Shown here: piece after piece, positions 16,903-26,278 of the stretch
Layout: each line of letters begins with the position of its first letter
How positions within the stretch are numbered: position 1 is the stretch's first letter
Source: Geotoga petraea
GTDB taxonomy: Bacteria > Thermotogota > Thermotogae > Petrotogales > Petrotogaceae
Length of the DNA stretch: 64,000 nt
Direction: 5' to 3'
Assembly (NCBI RefSeq): GCF_900102615.1
Contig: NZ_FMYV01000008.1
Location: 1 to 64,000 of the forward strand
Notes under the pieces: generated by a model
What the model saw: the letters and a program-made list of their open reading frames with translations, nothing else
What the model was told of the DNA's origin: nothing
Database searches by the model: none
Made by a program: the position numbers and the translations under genes

Positions 16903-18066
16903 TTAATCCTCCCTTTTATTATATTCAATTATAAAGCTTACCGCTTCTCTTATGGCTTCTCTTCCTCCATCATTATTTAAAATAATATCAACTTTATCTT
17001 TTATTTCTTTCACAGCATTTTTAGGGCAAAAAGACCACCCAACTGATATTAAATTAGAAAGATCATTAATATCATCTCCAATATATGCTATTTCTTCTCT
17101 TTTATAATTTCTATCTATTAAAATGTCTTCTATTTTTGTGTATTTATCTTTTACTCCTGGATAGTAATTATCTATCTTTAGTTTGTTCATTCTACTTTTT
17201 ACTATATCCGAGTTTTCTGATGTAATTACAAAAACTTCTATATCATTTTCTCTAAGTATTTCTAATCCCATACCATCTCTTAAACTGAATTCCTTTAATA
17301 ATTCTCCATTATTATCAAAATAAACAGTTCCTTTCGTAAAAACACCGTCTACATCCAAAAATAAAGCCTTTATTTTTGAATTCTTTTTTTTATTTTTCCT
17401 AAGTCTGTTTTCTAAAAGATTTTCAACAATATACCAGTCGTTTGGTTCATCTATTTCTATCAAAGTATCTTCTGGCATTTTTACAATTCCTATATTTCCA
17501 CCTATTCTAATTCCTGATTTTTCGAATTGTTGTTTAGTTGTACCGTATATTGCCCCATTTTCAACTAAATAACCTTCAAAATCTTGTCTTCTTGGCCTAT
17601 TGTTGTAATCATAATTAATTGAATTTCCGCATTTATCCCAAATAAATCTCTTATTTTCTACAACTGTTAAAGCAGAATCATATGAATCTTTTTCAATTTT
17701 TTCAATTACTTTATTTATAGCTTCTTTTGTAGACAAAGGTGAAGTAGCTTGCAATAAAAATAATAAATCATAATCATGATCTATTGAATTCACAAATTCT
17801 TTCATAGCAAACTCTGTAGATGCTGTATCAGTTGAACTCTCTTCACTTCTTTGTAATACTTTTATTTTATCCGTATATTTATACTCTTTCTCAACATAAT
17901 CTATTATTTCTTTGTCATCTGTAAACACATAGACCTGATTTAAATTACTATGATAAGCTTCACCTAAAACCCAAGTAAAAAGAGGTCTTCCTAACATTTT
18001 TTTTCTATTTTTATTTTTAATACTTTTTGAGCCTGCCCTTAAAGGAATCATTGCTATTTTTTTCAA
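16903..18066 (-). CDS. neuA: Fused acylneuraminate cytidylyltransferase and HAD phosphatase
   Basis: A 387-residue two-domain protein. Residues 1 to about 225 are a CMP-nonulosonate synthetase: IPLRAGSKSIKNKN is the CTP loop. Residues about 232-387 are a HAD-IIIA phosphatase of the KdsC type: LFLDVDGVFTKG with the DxD pair, and IGDDINDL. The fusion suggests dephosphorylation of a 9-phosphate followed by CMP activation, as with CMAS-like proteins and the Bacteroides KDN route. A TTG start at 18066 is backed by AAGGAG 8 bases upstream. No hydrolysing UDP-GlcNAc 2-epimerase (NeuC) is seen nearby. Confidence 0.88.
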   Translation of the reverse strand: MKKIAMIPLRAGSKSIKNKNRKKMLGRPLFTWVLGEAYHSNLNQVYVFTDDKEIIDYVEKEYKYTDKIKVLQRSEESSTDTASTEFAMKEFVNSIDHDYDLLFLLQATSPLSTKEAINKVIEKIEKDSYDSALTVVENKRFIWDKCGNSINYDYNNRPRRQDFEGYLVENGAIYGTTKQQFEKSGIRIGGNIGIVKMPEDTLIEIDEPNDWYIVENLLENRLRKNKKKNSKIKALFLDVDGVFTKGTVYFDNNGELLKEFSLRDGMGLEILRENDIEVFVITSENSDIVKSRMNKLKIDNYYPGVKDKYTKIEDILIDRNYKREEIAYIGDDINDLSNLISVGWSFCPKNAVKEIKDKVDIILNNDGGREAIREAVSFIIEYNKRED

Positions 18067-19178
18067 TTTACTTTACTCCTTAAATATATTATTTTATACT
18101 TTATTTTAAAATCATCGTATAATTCTAGATTTTTTTTAAAGGCATTATTGAATTCTTCTTTTAAATCATTGGTTTTAAAAATGTAAAAATTCATTTTAAT
18201 ATTACCTTTAAGAAGTTGATAAAGATTTATCAAAGCTGTGGATCCAAAAGAGAAAACATTTAAAGTTTTAATATTATTTTTTATCATCTTACTGCTGAAA
18301 ATTTCTATTGGAATATTTTGAGGTATATATAAATCATTATTCGACAAATTCATTACATAACGTTTTTTTTCTGCTGGATGTTGTTTTATATATAATGTGC
18401 TTTCATTATTAATGTTATTATAAAAATAATTTCTTAAAGATTTCAACTGTGATATTTTAAATATATTCGGATCTCCTAGAAAAATATTAATAGTTTCACT
18501 ATCGCTATCTAAAGTTATATCTTTCATTTTGTCAAAAATAATATTTAGGTGCTCTATAAAAGATTCATCGTTTAGGAGTTTATCTAAACTCAATGGTATT
18601 TTTTTTATTTTTTTATTAATTGATTTCAAATTATTTTTTGCAATTTCTGGATTTTGTAAAAATATCTCATCAACAAACTTTGACTTACCTAATGCATCGC
18701 CAGGAATGTTTAACAAGTTTGAAAATTTCTTAATATATTTTAGAAGATAATTAGATTTGAAATTTATATTTTTATAGTTGTCAACACCTTCTTCATATAA
18801 AAAAACATTCTTATCCATTTTTTTAAAATATCTCATAAAAGCATACTCAACCAAAACAGTATCATGTGCAATAAATAATTGATCATATTTTTTAAAACTT
18901 TCCAACTCATTATAAATTTTATTCCATTTGTTATAGTAAATAACTTTTTTAATATAACTTAATTTTTTTTGCTTATTAATAATATTTGTATCATTAATAA
19001 AATAAATGTCTTTCCAACTTTCTGCTTTTTTAATTTTTTCATAAAAATTTTTAGCTCCACTAAAATGATTTAGTATCACCAAGCTATTATTTTTCAATTC
19101 AAACGATTTTATAATTAAATTAATAATTAAATACTGATAAGGTTTAGTACATATAAAAAGTGAATTATTTTTTTTCAT
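18063..19178 (-). CDS. Sialyltransferase-like glycosyltransferase
   Basis: A 371-residue protein with the three short motifs shared by bacterial sialyl- and polysialyltransferases (GT38/GT52/GT80). The acidic D/E-D/E-G motif is YEEGVDNY (Glu129-Glu130-Gly131), the HP motif is IKQHPAEKK (His267-Pro268), and the S/T pair is FGSTAL (Ser313-Thr314). It should transfer the CMP-activated nonulosonic acid made by the next two genes. Overall similarity is low, so acceptor and linkage are unknown. It overlaps both neighbours by 4 bases. Confidence 0.72.
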   Translation of the reverse strand: MKKNNSLFICTKPYQYLIINLIIKSFELKNNSLVILNHFSGAKNFYEKIKKAESWKDIYFINDTNIINKQKKLSYIKKVIYYNKWNKIYNELESFKKYDQLFIAHDTVLVEYAFMRYFKKMDKNVFLYEEGVDNYKNINFKSNYLLKYIKKFSNLLNIPGDALGKSKFVDEIFLQNPEIAKNNLKSINKKIKKIPLSLDKLLNDESFIEHLNIIFDKMKDITLDSDSETINIFLGDPNIFKISQLKSLRNYFYNNINNESTLYIKQHPAEKKRYVMNLSNNDLYIPQNIPIEIFSSKMIKNNIKTLNVFSFGSTALINLYQLLKGNIKMNFYIFKTNDLKEEFNNAFKKNLELYDDFKIKYKIIYLRSKVN

Positions 19179-20572
19179 CTTTTGCCTCTTTTATAAAATA
19201 TTTTATTTAAAAAAACCGGCACAAAGAATATAGCCAATAATATTCCTACTAAATATGCAAGGCTACTCATCAAATCACCTCGAAGCATAAATATCATATG
19301 AAAACTAACATATAAAGAAAAAATTAACCTTAAGTCGTTATATTTAAAAAACTCATCTGTAATCTTTGAAATTATTGAAAGTATAAAAGAAAACATAAAA
19401 ATTCCAATAATTCCAAAATTTATGTATCCTTCGCCTGGAAAGGGCATTGACAAATTGGAAAACCACATATTATATTTTGTCATTAACATGTTTTCCGCAA
19501 CTAAGGCTCCAGAACCTATAGGTTTATTGCTCCAAATAGACCTTGGAACCCAAAACAAAACCGAACCTAAAAGTTGTCTTCCGTAAGTAATATCATTAAT
19601 TTCTGAATATTTTATTGAAGCCATAAAATTAGACCATGCGTCGTAATCTAAAGAGGTTAAAGCATATTTCACATCCAAAGTTTGCACTCTTGTTATAAAA
19701 GTATTTAGTAAATCTCCCGCTACTAAATCTCTATTATGTGTAAAAGCTTGAGAAAATGGAAATATAATAGTCAAAATTAATACCAAAAACAAAAATATTT
19801 TCAAATTATTAAATCTATTTTTATAAAAAAGAAAAAATAATGTTAAATATATTGGTCCAAGTGCATTTCTTTTCACAAAAAAAGGATTTTTAAAAATAAT
19901 CAATATAATTAAAGACAATATAAATAAGAATAAATACTTTTTAGAATTTCTAAAATTTAAACTAGAGTGATACGCAATGTATAAAGGAAAAGAAAAAATA
20001 AATGTATTCAATATTAGCCCAGATGATCTTTCTAAATTTAAGCCTATTCCCACATTTGAAAATATATTTGATATAAGATAATCAGAAAAAACAAGTAGTA
20101 TCAAAATACTAGCTATAAAAATAATATTAAAAGTTTTATCATTCAATTTATAATAATTAGGATTTATTTTTTTGATTTTAATTCTAAAGTGCAGTAAATT
20201 CTTAAAAGAAAAATAACTAACCCCAAAAATTAATAAATATAGATTAGTTAAAACAATTAGTCTTTCATCAAAAGGCATGGTGTTTGGATATCTCCCGGTT
20301 TCTGTTTGTAAAAGAGGAGCTAACCAAAAAAAAGTATAAAAAAATACCAAAAAAACACTGTCCATCAATGAAATTTTTCTTGAAAAAATATGTATTGCTG
20401 AAAAAACAATTATAAACAAAAGATTTATAAAAAAAGACAAATTAACAGTAGTATATATAGTCAAATTATAACCATAAATAAAAAGACTTACTATTGTTAT
20501 TAATAGCATTACAGAAGTTTTTAAAATATATGCTATTTTTAAGTTATTATTTTTTGTAATAACGCTTGTCAT
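19175..20572 (-). CDS. wzy: O-antigen/capsule repeat-unit polymerase (Wzy-like)
   Basis: A 465-residue integral membrane protein with about 11 hydrophobic segments and a large loop around GRQLLGSVLFWVPRSIW, the usual layout for Wzy-type polymerases. It should join repeat units after flipping by Wzx. The central loop has scattered Arg and Trp residues (VPRSIWSNKP). Wzy proteins share little sequence, so the call rests on topology and position between transferase genes. Start at ATG with GAGG upstream. Confidence 0.78.
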   Translation of the reverse strand: MTSVITKNNNLKIAYILKTSVMLLITIVSLFIYGYNLTIYTTVNLSFFINLLFIIVFSAIHIFSRKISLMDSVFLVFFYTFFWLAPLLQTETGRYPNTMPFDERLIVLTNLYLLIFGVSYFSFKNLLHFRIKIKKINPNYYKLNDKTFNIIFIASILILLVFSDYLISNIFSNVGIGLNLERSSGLILNTFIFSFPLYIAYHSSLNFRNSKKYLFLFILSLIILIIFKNPFFVKRNALGPIYLTLFFLFYKNRFNNLKIFLFLVLILTIIFPFSQAFTHNRDLVAGDLLNTFITRVQTLDVKYALTSLDYDAWSNFMASIKYSEINDITYGRQLLGSVLFWVPRSIWSNKPIGSGALVAENMLMTKYNMWFSNLSMPFPGEGYINFGIIGIFMFSFILSIISKITDEFFKYNDLRLIFSLYVSFHMIFMLRGDLMSSLAYLVGILLAIFFVPVFLNKIFYKRGKR

Positions 20573-20586
20573 AATTATGCCTCATT

Positions 20587-21717
20587 TTATATAGATTTAT
20601 ATTTTTCCTTAAATAAGTTTATATATCTTTTAATTATATTTTCTAAATCATATTCTTTATAATTATGTATACTATCTTTCATCTCATTAAATTTGTTAAT
20701 TTTTTCAAACCATTCACCTTCATTAAATGGATCCTCTACATAAATAGCTTTCCCTTTTGTTACCTCATAAATTGAAGCCTTTTTAGTAGTTATAACTGGA
20801 GTTCCTAAATTCATAGCTTCTATAGGTGGCATCCCAAACCCTTCAAATATGCTAGGGAATAAGAATATTTTTGCATTTTTATACAAAGAATTTCTTTCTT
20901 CATTACTTATAAACCCTGTTAATATTATTTCATTTTGAATATTTAAATCATTAATTATTTTTTTTATTTCTGCTTCAGATTTACCTCCTACTCCACTTAT
21001 TACTAATTTTTTTGGTATATTTAGATTTGATTCTTTTATTTTTTTCATTGTATATAGTAATGTCTTTAAATTTTTATGAGGTAAAAGCGAAGATACAGTA
21101 TAATAATAATTATTTTTTTCAATATTATATTTATTTTTAATTTTCTGAAAATTTTCTATATTGTCTATACCAGTTATTGGATTATATATTACAGTTATTT
21201 TTTTTGAATCAATATCAAATTTTTCTTCAATATCTTTTTTTACAAAATTAGAAATAGCAACTATTTTATCGGCAGTTTGTGCGCATCTTTTCCAAGCAAA
21301 TCTTAACCAAAGATTTTTTATTTTTGAAAAATATTCTGGATAATGTAAAGCTTGAAGGTCATGTATTGTTATAATATAAGGTATTTTTTTATTTTTTATC
21401 AATGGCTTGCTATAAACAGGTACAAACATTAAATCAATTTTTTCTTTTTTTGCATATTTATCTAAAAGTATATTTTCTTTTATTATTCTAGAGAAAACTC
21501 TTTCACTTTTAATAGGTAAAATTACTTTTTTAAAAATCTCTTTTTTAAAATATTTTTCAAATGATTTATAATTATCTTCAGTCAAGAATAAAATAAAATT
21601 AAACATTTTCTCATCTGCATAATTATTAAGTCCATCTAAAATATTTCTTATATATGATTCAGCTCCACCATTTTTTCCGACTTTTACCCATAATAAATCA
21701 ATACCGATTTTTTTCAT
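20587..21717 (-). CDS. Glycosyltransferase family 4 protein
   Basis: A GT-B transferase of about 376 residues. GGAESYIRNIL near the N-terminus binds the donor phosphate side. The EX7E motif is clear in FEGFGMPPIEAMNLGTP. ATG at 21717, 6 bases after GGGGAGA, shares a base with the stop of the epimerase gene (TGATG), so the longer start at 21732 is rejected. Donor and acceptor are not known. Confidence 0.85.
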   Translation of the reverse strand: MKKIGIDLLWVKVGKNGGAESYIRNILDGLNNYADEKMFNFILFLTEDNYKSFEKYFKKEIFKKVILPIKSERVFSRIIKENILLDKYAKKEKIDLMFVPVYSKPLIKNKKIPYIITIHDLQALHYPEYFSKIKNLWLRFAWKRCAQTADKIVAISNFVKKDIEEKFDIDSKKITVIYNPITGIDNIENFQKIKNKYNIEKNNYYYTVSSLLPHKNLKTLLYTMKKIKESNLNIPKKLVISGVGGKSEAEIKKIINDLNIQNEIILTGFISNEERNSLYKNAKIFLFPSIFEGFGMPPIEAMNLGTPVITTKKASIYEVTKGKAIYVEDPFNEGEWFEKINKFNEMKDSIHNYKEYDLENIIKRYINLFKEKYKSI

Positions 21718-22844
21718 CAATTCTCTCCCCAAACTACTCTATTTATATAATCTGTATAAGAAATTATTATTCTCAATACTTTGTCAGAAACATTTGACAT
21801 ACTGTAATCTTTTACCAATCTCAATGTATCTTTTTCTTGAGTTTCTAATATTTCTAACCCCTGGAGAATTCTTTCTTTTTTTAGGCCGACCATCATTACA
21901 GAGGCTTCTTCCATTGCTTCTGGTCTTTCGTGTGCCTGTCTTATGTTTAAAGCTTTTAGCTTTAGTATAGACGATTCTTCACTTATAGTTCCACTATCGC
22001 TTAGTACTGCTTTTGCATTTTTTTGAAGTTTAATATAGTCATTGAACCCAAGTGGTTTCATCAAAGATATCAATTTGTTTAATTTTATATCTTTTGAATC
22101 TATCATTTTTCTCGTTCTTGGATGAGTGCTAACTATTATTGGCATTTCATATTTTTCTGCTATTGCATCTAAACTATCTATTAAATCGTTGAAATTATTT
22201 TCTGAATTTATGTTTTCTTCTCTGTGTGCAGATACAACAAAATATTTATCTTTAGTAAGATTTAGTTTTTCTAATATTTTTGAACTTTCTATATCTTGTT
22301 CTTTGTTTTTTAATACTTCATACATTGGGCTGCCTGTTTTTATAACTCTATCTGCAGGAATATTTTCTTTTATTAAATATTCTCTTGCTATTGAGCTGTA
22401 TGTTAGGTTTATATCTGCTATATGATCAACTATTTTTCTGTTTGTTTCTTCTGGTACTCTTTGGTCAAAACATCTGTTTCCAGCTTCCATATGGAATATT
22501 GGTATATGTTTTCTTTTTGCTGCTATAGCACAAAGACAACTGTTTGTATCACCAAGTACCAAAAATGAATCTGGTTTTACTTCGTCTAATATTGGGTCTA
22601 TGCTTGAAAGTATATTTCCTATGGTTTCAACTGGTGAACCTTTTGCGGCATTTAAAAAATAGTCTGGTTTTTTTAAATTTAAATCTTTAAAGAATACTTC
22701 GTTTAATTCGTAATCATAATTTTGTCCAGTGTGAACTAAATAATGGTCTATCACTTCTGATTGTTCCAACTTATTTATAACTTGAGATAGTCTTATTATT
22801 TCAGGTCTTGTTCCCACTACTGTCATGACTTTTAGTTTTTTCAT
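21717..22844 (-). CDS. UDP-N-acetylglucosamine 2-epimerase-like protein (CapG/FnlC role likely)
   Basis: Non-hydrolysing UDP-GlcNAc 2-epimerase fold, 375 residues. Signatures are VVGTRPEIIRL at the N-terminus, SAHREENINSENNF and the C-terminal GTISEESSILKLKALNIRQAHERPEA, shown here by its key GTISEE and HERPEA parts. Sitting directly behind capE and capF it most likely performs the last step to UDP-N-acetyl-L-fucosamine (CapG/FnlC). A plain WecB activity cannot be excluded. GGAGG 9 bases before ATG. Confidence 0.88.
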   Translation of the reverse strand: MKKLKVMTVVGTRPEIIRLSQVINKLEQSEVIDHYLVHTGQNYDYELNEVFFKDLNLKKPDYFLNAAKGSPVETIGNILSSIDPILDEVKPDSFLVLGDTNSCLCAIAAKRKHIPIFHMEAGNRCFDQRVPEETNRKIVDHIADINLTYSSIAREYLIKENIPADRVIKTGSPMYEVLKNKEQDIESSKILEKLNLTKDKYFVVSAHREENINSENNFNDLIDSLDAIAEKYEMPIIVSTHPRTRKMIDSKDIKLNKLISLMKPLGFNDYIKLQKNAKAVLSDSGTISEESSILKLKALNIRQAHERPEAMEEASVMMVGLKKERILQGLEILETQEKDTLRLVKDYSMSNVSDKVLRIIISYTDYINRVVWGEN

Positions 22845-22849
22845 CTATT

Positions 22850-23959
22850 TTAAACCTCCAAATAGTATGTATCTGGATTTTCTGGATCAAATAATTCATT
22901 TGCCCACATTATAGTTACCATATCTTTGTCTCCAAGATTTTCAATATTGTGAGTATATCCAGGTGGGATATCTATTACTTCTAATTTATCTTCGCTAACA
23001 AAATATTCTATTACTTTTTCTTCGTCTATTTTTCTAAATCTTATTACACCTTTTCCACTAACCACTAAAAATTTTTCATTTTTAGTGTGGTGCCAATGGT
23101 TGCCTTTTGTTATTCCTGGTTTAGATATGTTAACAGATACTTGTCCTCTTTCTTCTGTTTTCAATATTTCTGTGAAAGAGCCTCTGTTATCTACATTCAT
23201 TTTTAATTCATATGAAAAATCGTTTTCTGGTAAAAAACTTAAGTATGTACTGTACAGTTTTTTTACCAAAGGATTTTCCATGTTAGGGATTTTTAAATTG
23301 TTTCTTGAATTTTTAAAACTTTTTATTGTATCAGCTAATTCACCGAGTTTTATTTTATGTGTAGTTGGAACAAAACAATAATCTCCATTTTTTGATGGTT
23401 TATTTTTTAATGCTTTTTTGAATTCTTTTAATACGTCATCTATATAACAAAGAGTTAATTCAACTTGTGGATCATTTACTTTTATCTCTAAATCTCTTGC
23501 TATGTTATAGCAAAATGTTGCTACGACAGTGTTATAATTTGGCTTGCTCCATTTCCCAAAAAGGTTTGGGAGTCTGTATATAAATACCTCTGTATTGTTT
23601 CCTTTAGCATATTGGAACAACAAATCTTCTCCAGCTTTTTTGCTTTTTCCGTATGGATTGTCTAATTCAGCTTGGATTGAAGAAGTTAACAATATTGGGC
23701 TTTTGTTTTGATTTTCTTTTAGTTTTTCTAAAAGTTCAAGAGTAAAACCATAGTTACCTTTCATGAAGTCTTTTGGATCTTCAGGTCTGTTTACACCAGC
23801 CAAATGAAAAACAAAATCGCACTTTTTTGTGAAATCATTCAATTTTTCTTTTGGAGTGTCTTTGTCGTATTCATAAATCTCTTCATAGCCAGAGTTCTTG
23901 AGTTCTGCTATTAAGTTTTTCCCAACAAAACCTTTTGAGCCTGTTACCAATATTTTCAT
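22850..23959 (-). CDS. capF: UDP-2-acetamido-2,6-dideoxyhexose C4-reductase with cupin (CapF/FnlB)
   Basis: Bifunctional protein of about 369 residues. The N-terminal 240 residues are an NADPH-dependent SDR reductase (VTGSKGFVGKNL, and YGKSK as the Tyr-Lys pair). The C-terminal 120 residues are a metal cupin (GNHWHHTKNEKFLVVSG, PPGYTHNIEN) that epimerises the sugar. It acts after CapE in UDP-L-FucNAc synthesis. ATG at 23959 follows AAGGTGG by 8 bases, while the GTG at 23971 lies in that site. Overlaps capE by 4 bases. Confidence 0.9.
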   Translation of the reverse strand: MKILVTGSKGFVGKNLIAELKNSGYEEIYEYDKDTPKEKLNDFTKKCDFVFHLAGVNRPEDPKDFMKGNYGFTLELLEKLKENQNKSPILLTSSIQAELDNPYGKSKKAGEDLLFQYAKGNNTEVFIYRLPNLFGKWSKPNYNTVVATFCYNIARDLEIKVNDPQVELTLCYIDDVLKEFKKALKNKPSKNGDYCFVPTTHKIKLGELADTIKSFKNSRNNLKIPNMENPLVKKLYSTYLSFLPENDFSYELKMNVDNRGSFTEILKTEERGQVSVNISKPGITKGNHWHHTKNEKFLVVSGKGVIRFRKIDEEKVIEYFVSEDKLEVIDIPPGYTHNIENLGDKDMVTIMWANELFDPENPDTYYLEV

Positions 23960-24978
23960 TGTTCTTTCCACCTTTGTATTTCATTTCTTACATAGTCTAA
24001 TTCTAACAATTTTTCTTTTACTTGTTCAACATTAAGCCTTTGAGTATTGAAAGAATTATATTCTTTATCTAAAGATAATCTTTCTTCGCCATCTTCAAAA
24101 TACATTCCATAGTTTAAATCTCTTTCGTCGGCAGGAATTCTGTAATATTCCCCCAAATCTTGAGATACCGCAAATTCTTCTTTTGTCAAAAGTGTTTCGT
24201 GCATTTTTTCTCCGTGTCTTGTTCCAATTATTTTTATTTCACTATCTGAATTGAACAACTCTTTTAATGCTTGAGCTAAGTCCCTTATTGTAGAAGCAGG
24301 GGCTTTTTGAACCATTCTATCTCCTGTTTTTGCATTTTCAAATGCAAAAAGAACAAGTTCTACTGCTTCTTCTAAACTCATTAAAAATCTTGTCATATCT
24401 GGATTTGTTATGGTTAATGGTTTTTTATTTTTTATCTGTTCAATAAATAGTGGTATTACAGAGCCTCTTGAAGCCATTACATTTCCATATCTTGTTCCAC
24501 ATATTAAAGTTTTTTCTGGGTCTACTGTTCTTGATTTTGCAACTAACACTTTTTCCATTAACGCCTTACTCATTCCCATTGCGTTAATAGGATATGCGGC
24601 TTTATCAGTAGATAAACAAACAACTTTTTTTACACCTTTTTCAATTGATGCTGTTAATACATTATCTGTTCCAATTATATTTGTTTGTACTGCTTGCATT
24701 GGGAAAAACTCACAAGATGGTACTTGTTTTAATGCTGCAGCATGAAAAACATAATCTACTCCTGTTAATGCATCTTTTATGCTTTGTAAGTTTCTAACAT
24801 CACCTATATAGAATTTCAATTTGCTGTTGTTATATTTCTTTCTCATATCATCTTGTTTTTTTTCATCTCTTGAAAATATTCTTATTTCTTTTATATCTGT
24901 TTTTAAAAATCTATCTAACACAGCATTTCCAAAAGATCCTGTTCCACCTGTTATCATTAGTGTTTTGTCTTTAAACAT
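23956..24978 (-). CDS. capE: UDP-N-acetylglucosamine 4,6-dehydratase/5-epimerase (CapE/FnlA)
   Basis: Membrane-free extended SDR of 340 residues that opens UDP-L-FucNAc synthesis. The NADP loop is ITGGTGSFGNAV. The usual catalytic Tyr-x3-Lys is replaced by Met-x3-Lys in INAMGMSKALMEK, as is characteristic of CapE and FlaA1. GGAGG lies 6 bases before ATG. It forms a tight three-gene block with capF and the epimerase. Confidence 0.92.
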   Translation of the reverse strand: MFKDKTLMITGGTGSFGNAVLDRFLKTDIKEIRIFSRDEKKQDDMRKKYNNSKLKFYIGDVRNLQSIKDALTGVDYVFHAAALKQVPSCEFFPMQAVQTNIIGTDNVLTASIEKGVKKVVCLSTDKAAYPINAMGMSKALMEKVLVAKSRTVDPEKTLICGTRYGNVMASRGSVIPLFIEQIKNKKPLTITNPDMTRFLMSLEEAVELVLFAFENAKTGDRMVQKAPASTIRDLAQALKELFNSDSEIKIIGTRHGEKMHETLLTKEEFAVSQDLGEYYRIPADERDLNYGMYFEDGEERLSLDKEYNSFNTQRLNVEQVKEKLLELDYVRNEIQRWKEQ

Positions 24979-25019
24979 GTCAGACCTCCAGTTTATTTAA
25001 AATAATGTTTATATTTTTA

Positions 25020-26246
25020 CTATAAAAGGGATTTAATTAAATTATAATATTTATTAGCACTTATTTCTAAAGTATATTTATTTTCATATGTCCTCCTTGA
25101 ATTCTTAGATAATAAAGTATAATAATTTTTATCATTTTTTAATTTTAGTATTTTATTTATGGCTTCATCATCACTTAAATTACTAATATTAAAACCAAAA
25201 TCATACTCTTTTAAACATATATCTATTTCTGAATCAATAGGAATATCTGCAATTATTGGTTTCCCTCCACTTAAATAATAATACGTTTTACTTGGCACAG
25301 ACATTTCTTTTGATTCATTTCTTAAAGAAAGAAAATAACAATCAGCATAATACATTAAATTCTGATATTCATTATAATCATAAACGTAATCATAAAAATC
25401 AATATTCTTTAAATTTTTTTTTCTTTTTAACTCTATTAATTTTTCTTTTTTCCTTCCATTTCCAACTACAATGAAGTTAATTTTTTCATCTAATTTTTCT
25501 ATTTTCTTCATTATTAGTATGAATCTTTCTAATTGTGGTATTTGTGCTTCTCCTATGTTTCCAGCATACAAAATATTAAAACCTTCTCCATAGTATTTGC
25601 TTCCTATATTTTTATTAATTTCAAGGTTATAAAGTAAGTCCTTTGACCAATTAGGAATATAGCTTATTTTATTAGAATTAACATTGTATTCTTTTGAAAT
25701 ATATTTTTTTTGGTCCCTACCTATTACAATTATTTTGGAGGATTTTTTTAATAAATATTGCGTTTGCTTTTTTAATAATTTAATTATAAAACTATTTTCT
25801 TTAGCTTGTTTTCTTCTAATCATTGTGTCAGGATGTAAATCATGAACTAAAAAAAGAAATTTAGATTTCTTATTTTCAGAAATTTTTAAAGCTTTATATG
25901 CAGTAAAAAAAGGTGGAATAAGAGAAAAAGCAATTTTATAATCTATTTGTTTTAATATTTTTTTTATTTTTAATGAGAACAAATAAAATAATAATATTTT
26001 TTGAATACCTTTGTTTTTATCTAATTTTGGCACTTTAATTCTTAATATATCTAAATTGTTATTAATTTTTTCAAAATTATTTAATTTTTTTTCAGGGGTC
26101 AAATACAATCTGTTTGGACTAATGACTAATATTTTTAAATTTTTACCTGATAAAAAAAATATTAAGTCCGACAATAGTTTAGAAGTTGCTTCTGTACCTG
26201 GATAAAAATTTAAAGTTAAAAGAACTAAATCATATCTTTTTTTCAA
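25020..26246 (-). CDS. Glycosyltransferase, WbuB-like (GT4)
   Basis: A 408-residue GT-B protein. The N-terminal NFYPGTEATSKLLSDL pattern is close to WbuB-type transferases, proteins found beside UDP-L-FucNAc genes and thought to add L-FucNAc. SYIPNWSKDL and the later NILYAGNIGEAQ mark the start of the donor-binding half, and SVPSKTYYYLSGGKPIIA is its nucleotide site. A TTG start at 26246 is supported by AGGGGTG. L-FucNAc transfer is inferred from the neighbouring capE-capF block. Confidence 0.78.
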   Translation of the reverse strand: MKKRYDLVLLTLNFYPGTEATSKLLSDLIFFLSGKNLKILVISPNRLYLTPEKKLNNFEKINNNLDILRIKVPKLDKNKGIQKILLFYLFSLKIKKILKQIDYKIAFSLIPPFFTAYKALKISENKKSKFLFLVHDLHPDTMIRRKQAKENSFIIKLLKKQTQYLLKKSSKIIVIGRDQKKYISKEYNVNSNKISYIPNWSKDLLYNLEINKNIGSKYYGEGFNILYAGNIGEAQIPQLERFILIMKKIEKLDEKINFIVVGNGRKKEKLIELKRKKNLKNIDFYDYVYDYNEYQNLMYYADCYFLSLRNESKEMSVPSKTYYYLSGGKPIIADIPIDSEIDICLKEYDFGFNISNLSDDEAINKILKLKNDKNYYTLLSKNSRRTYENKYTLEISANKYYNLIKSLL

Positions 26247-26278
26247 AGTTACACCCCTTTTTAATATACAGTAATTAG

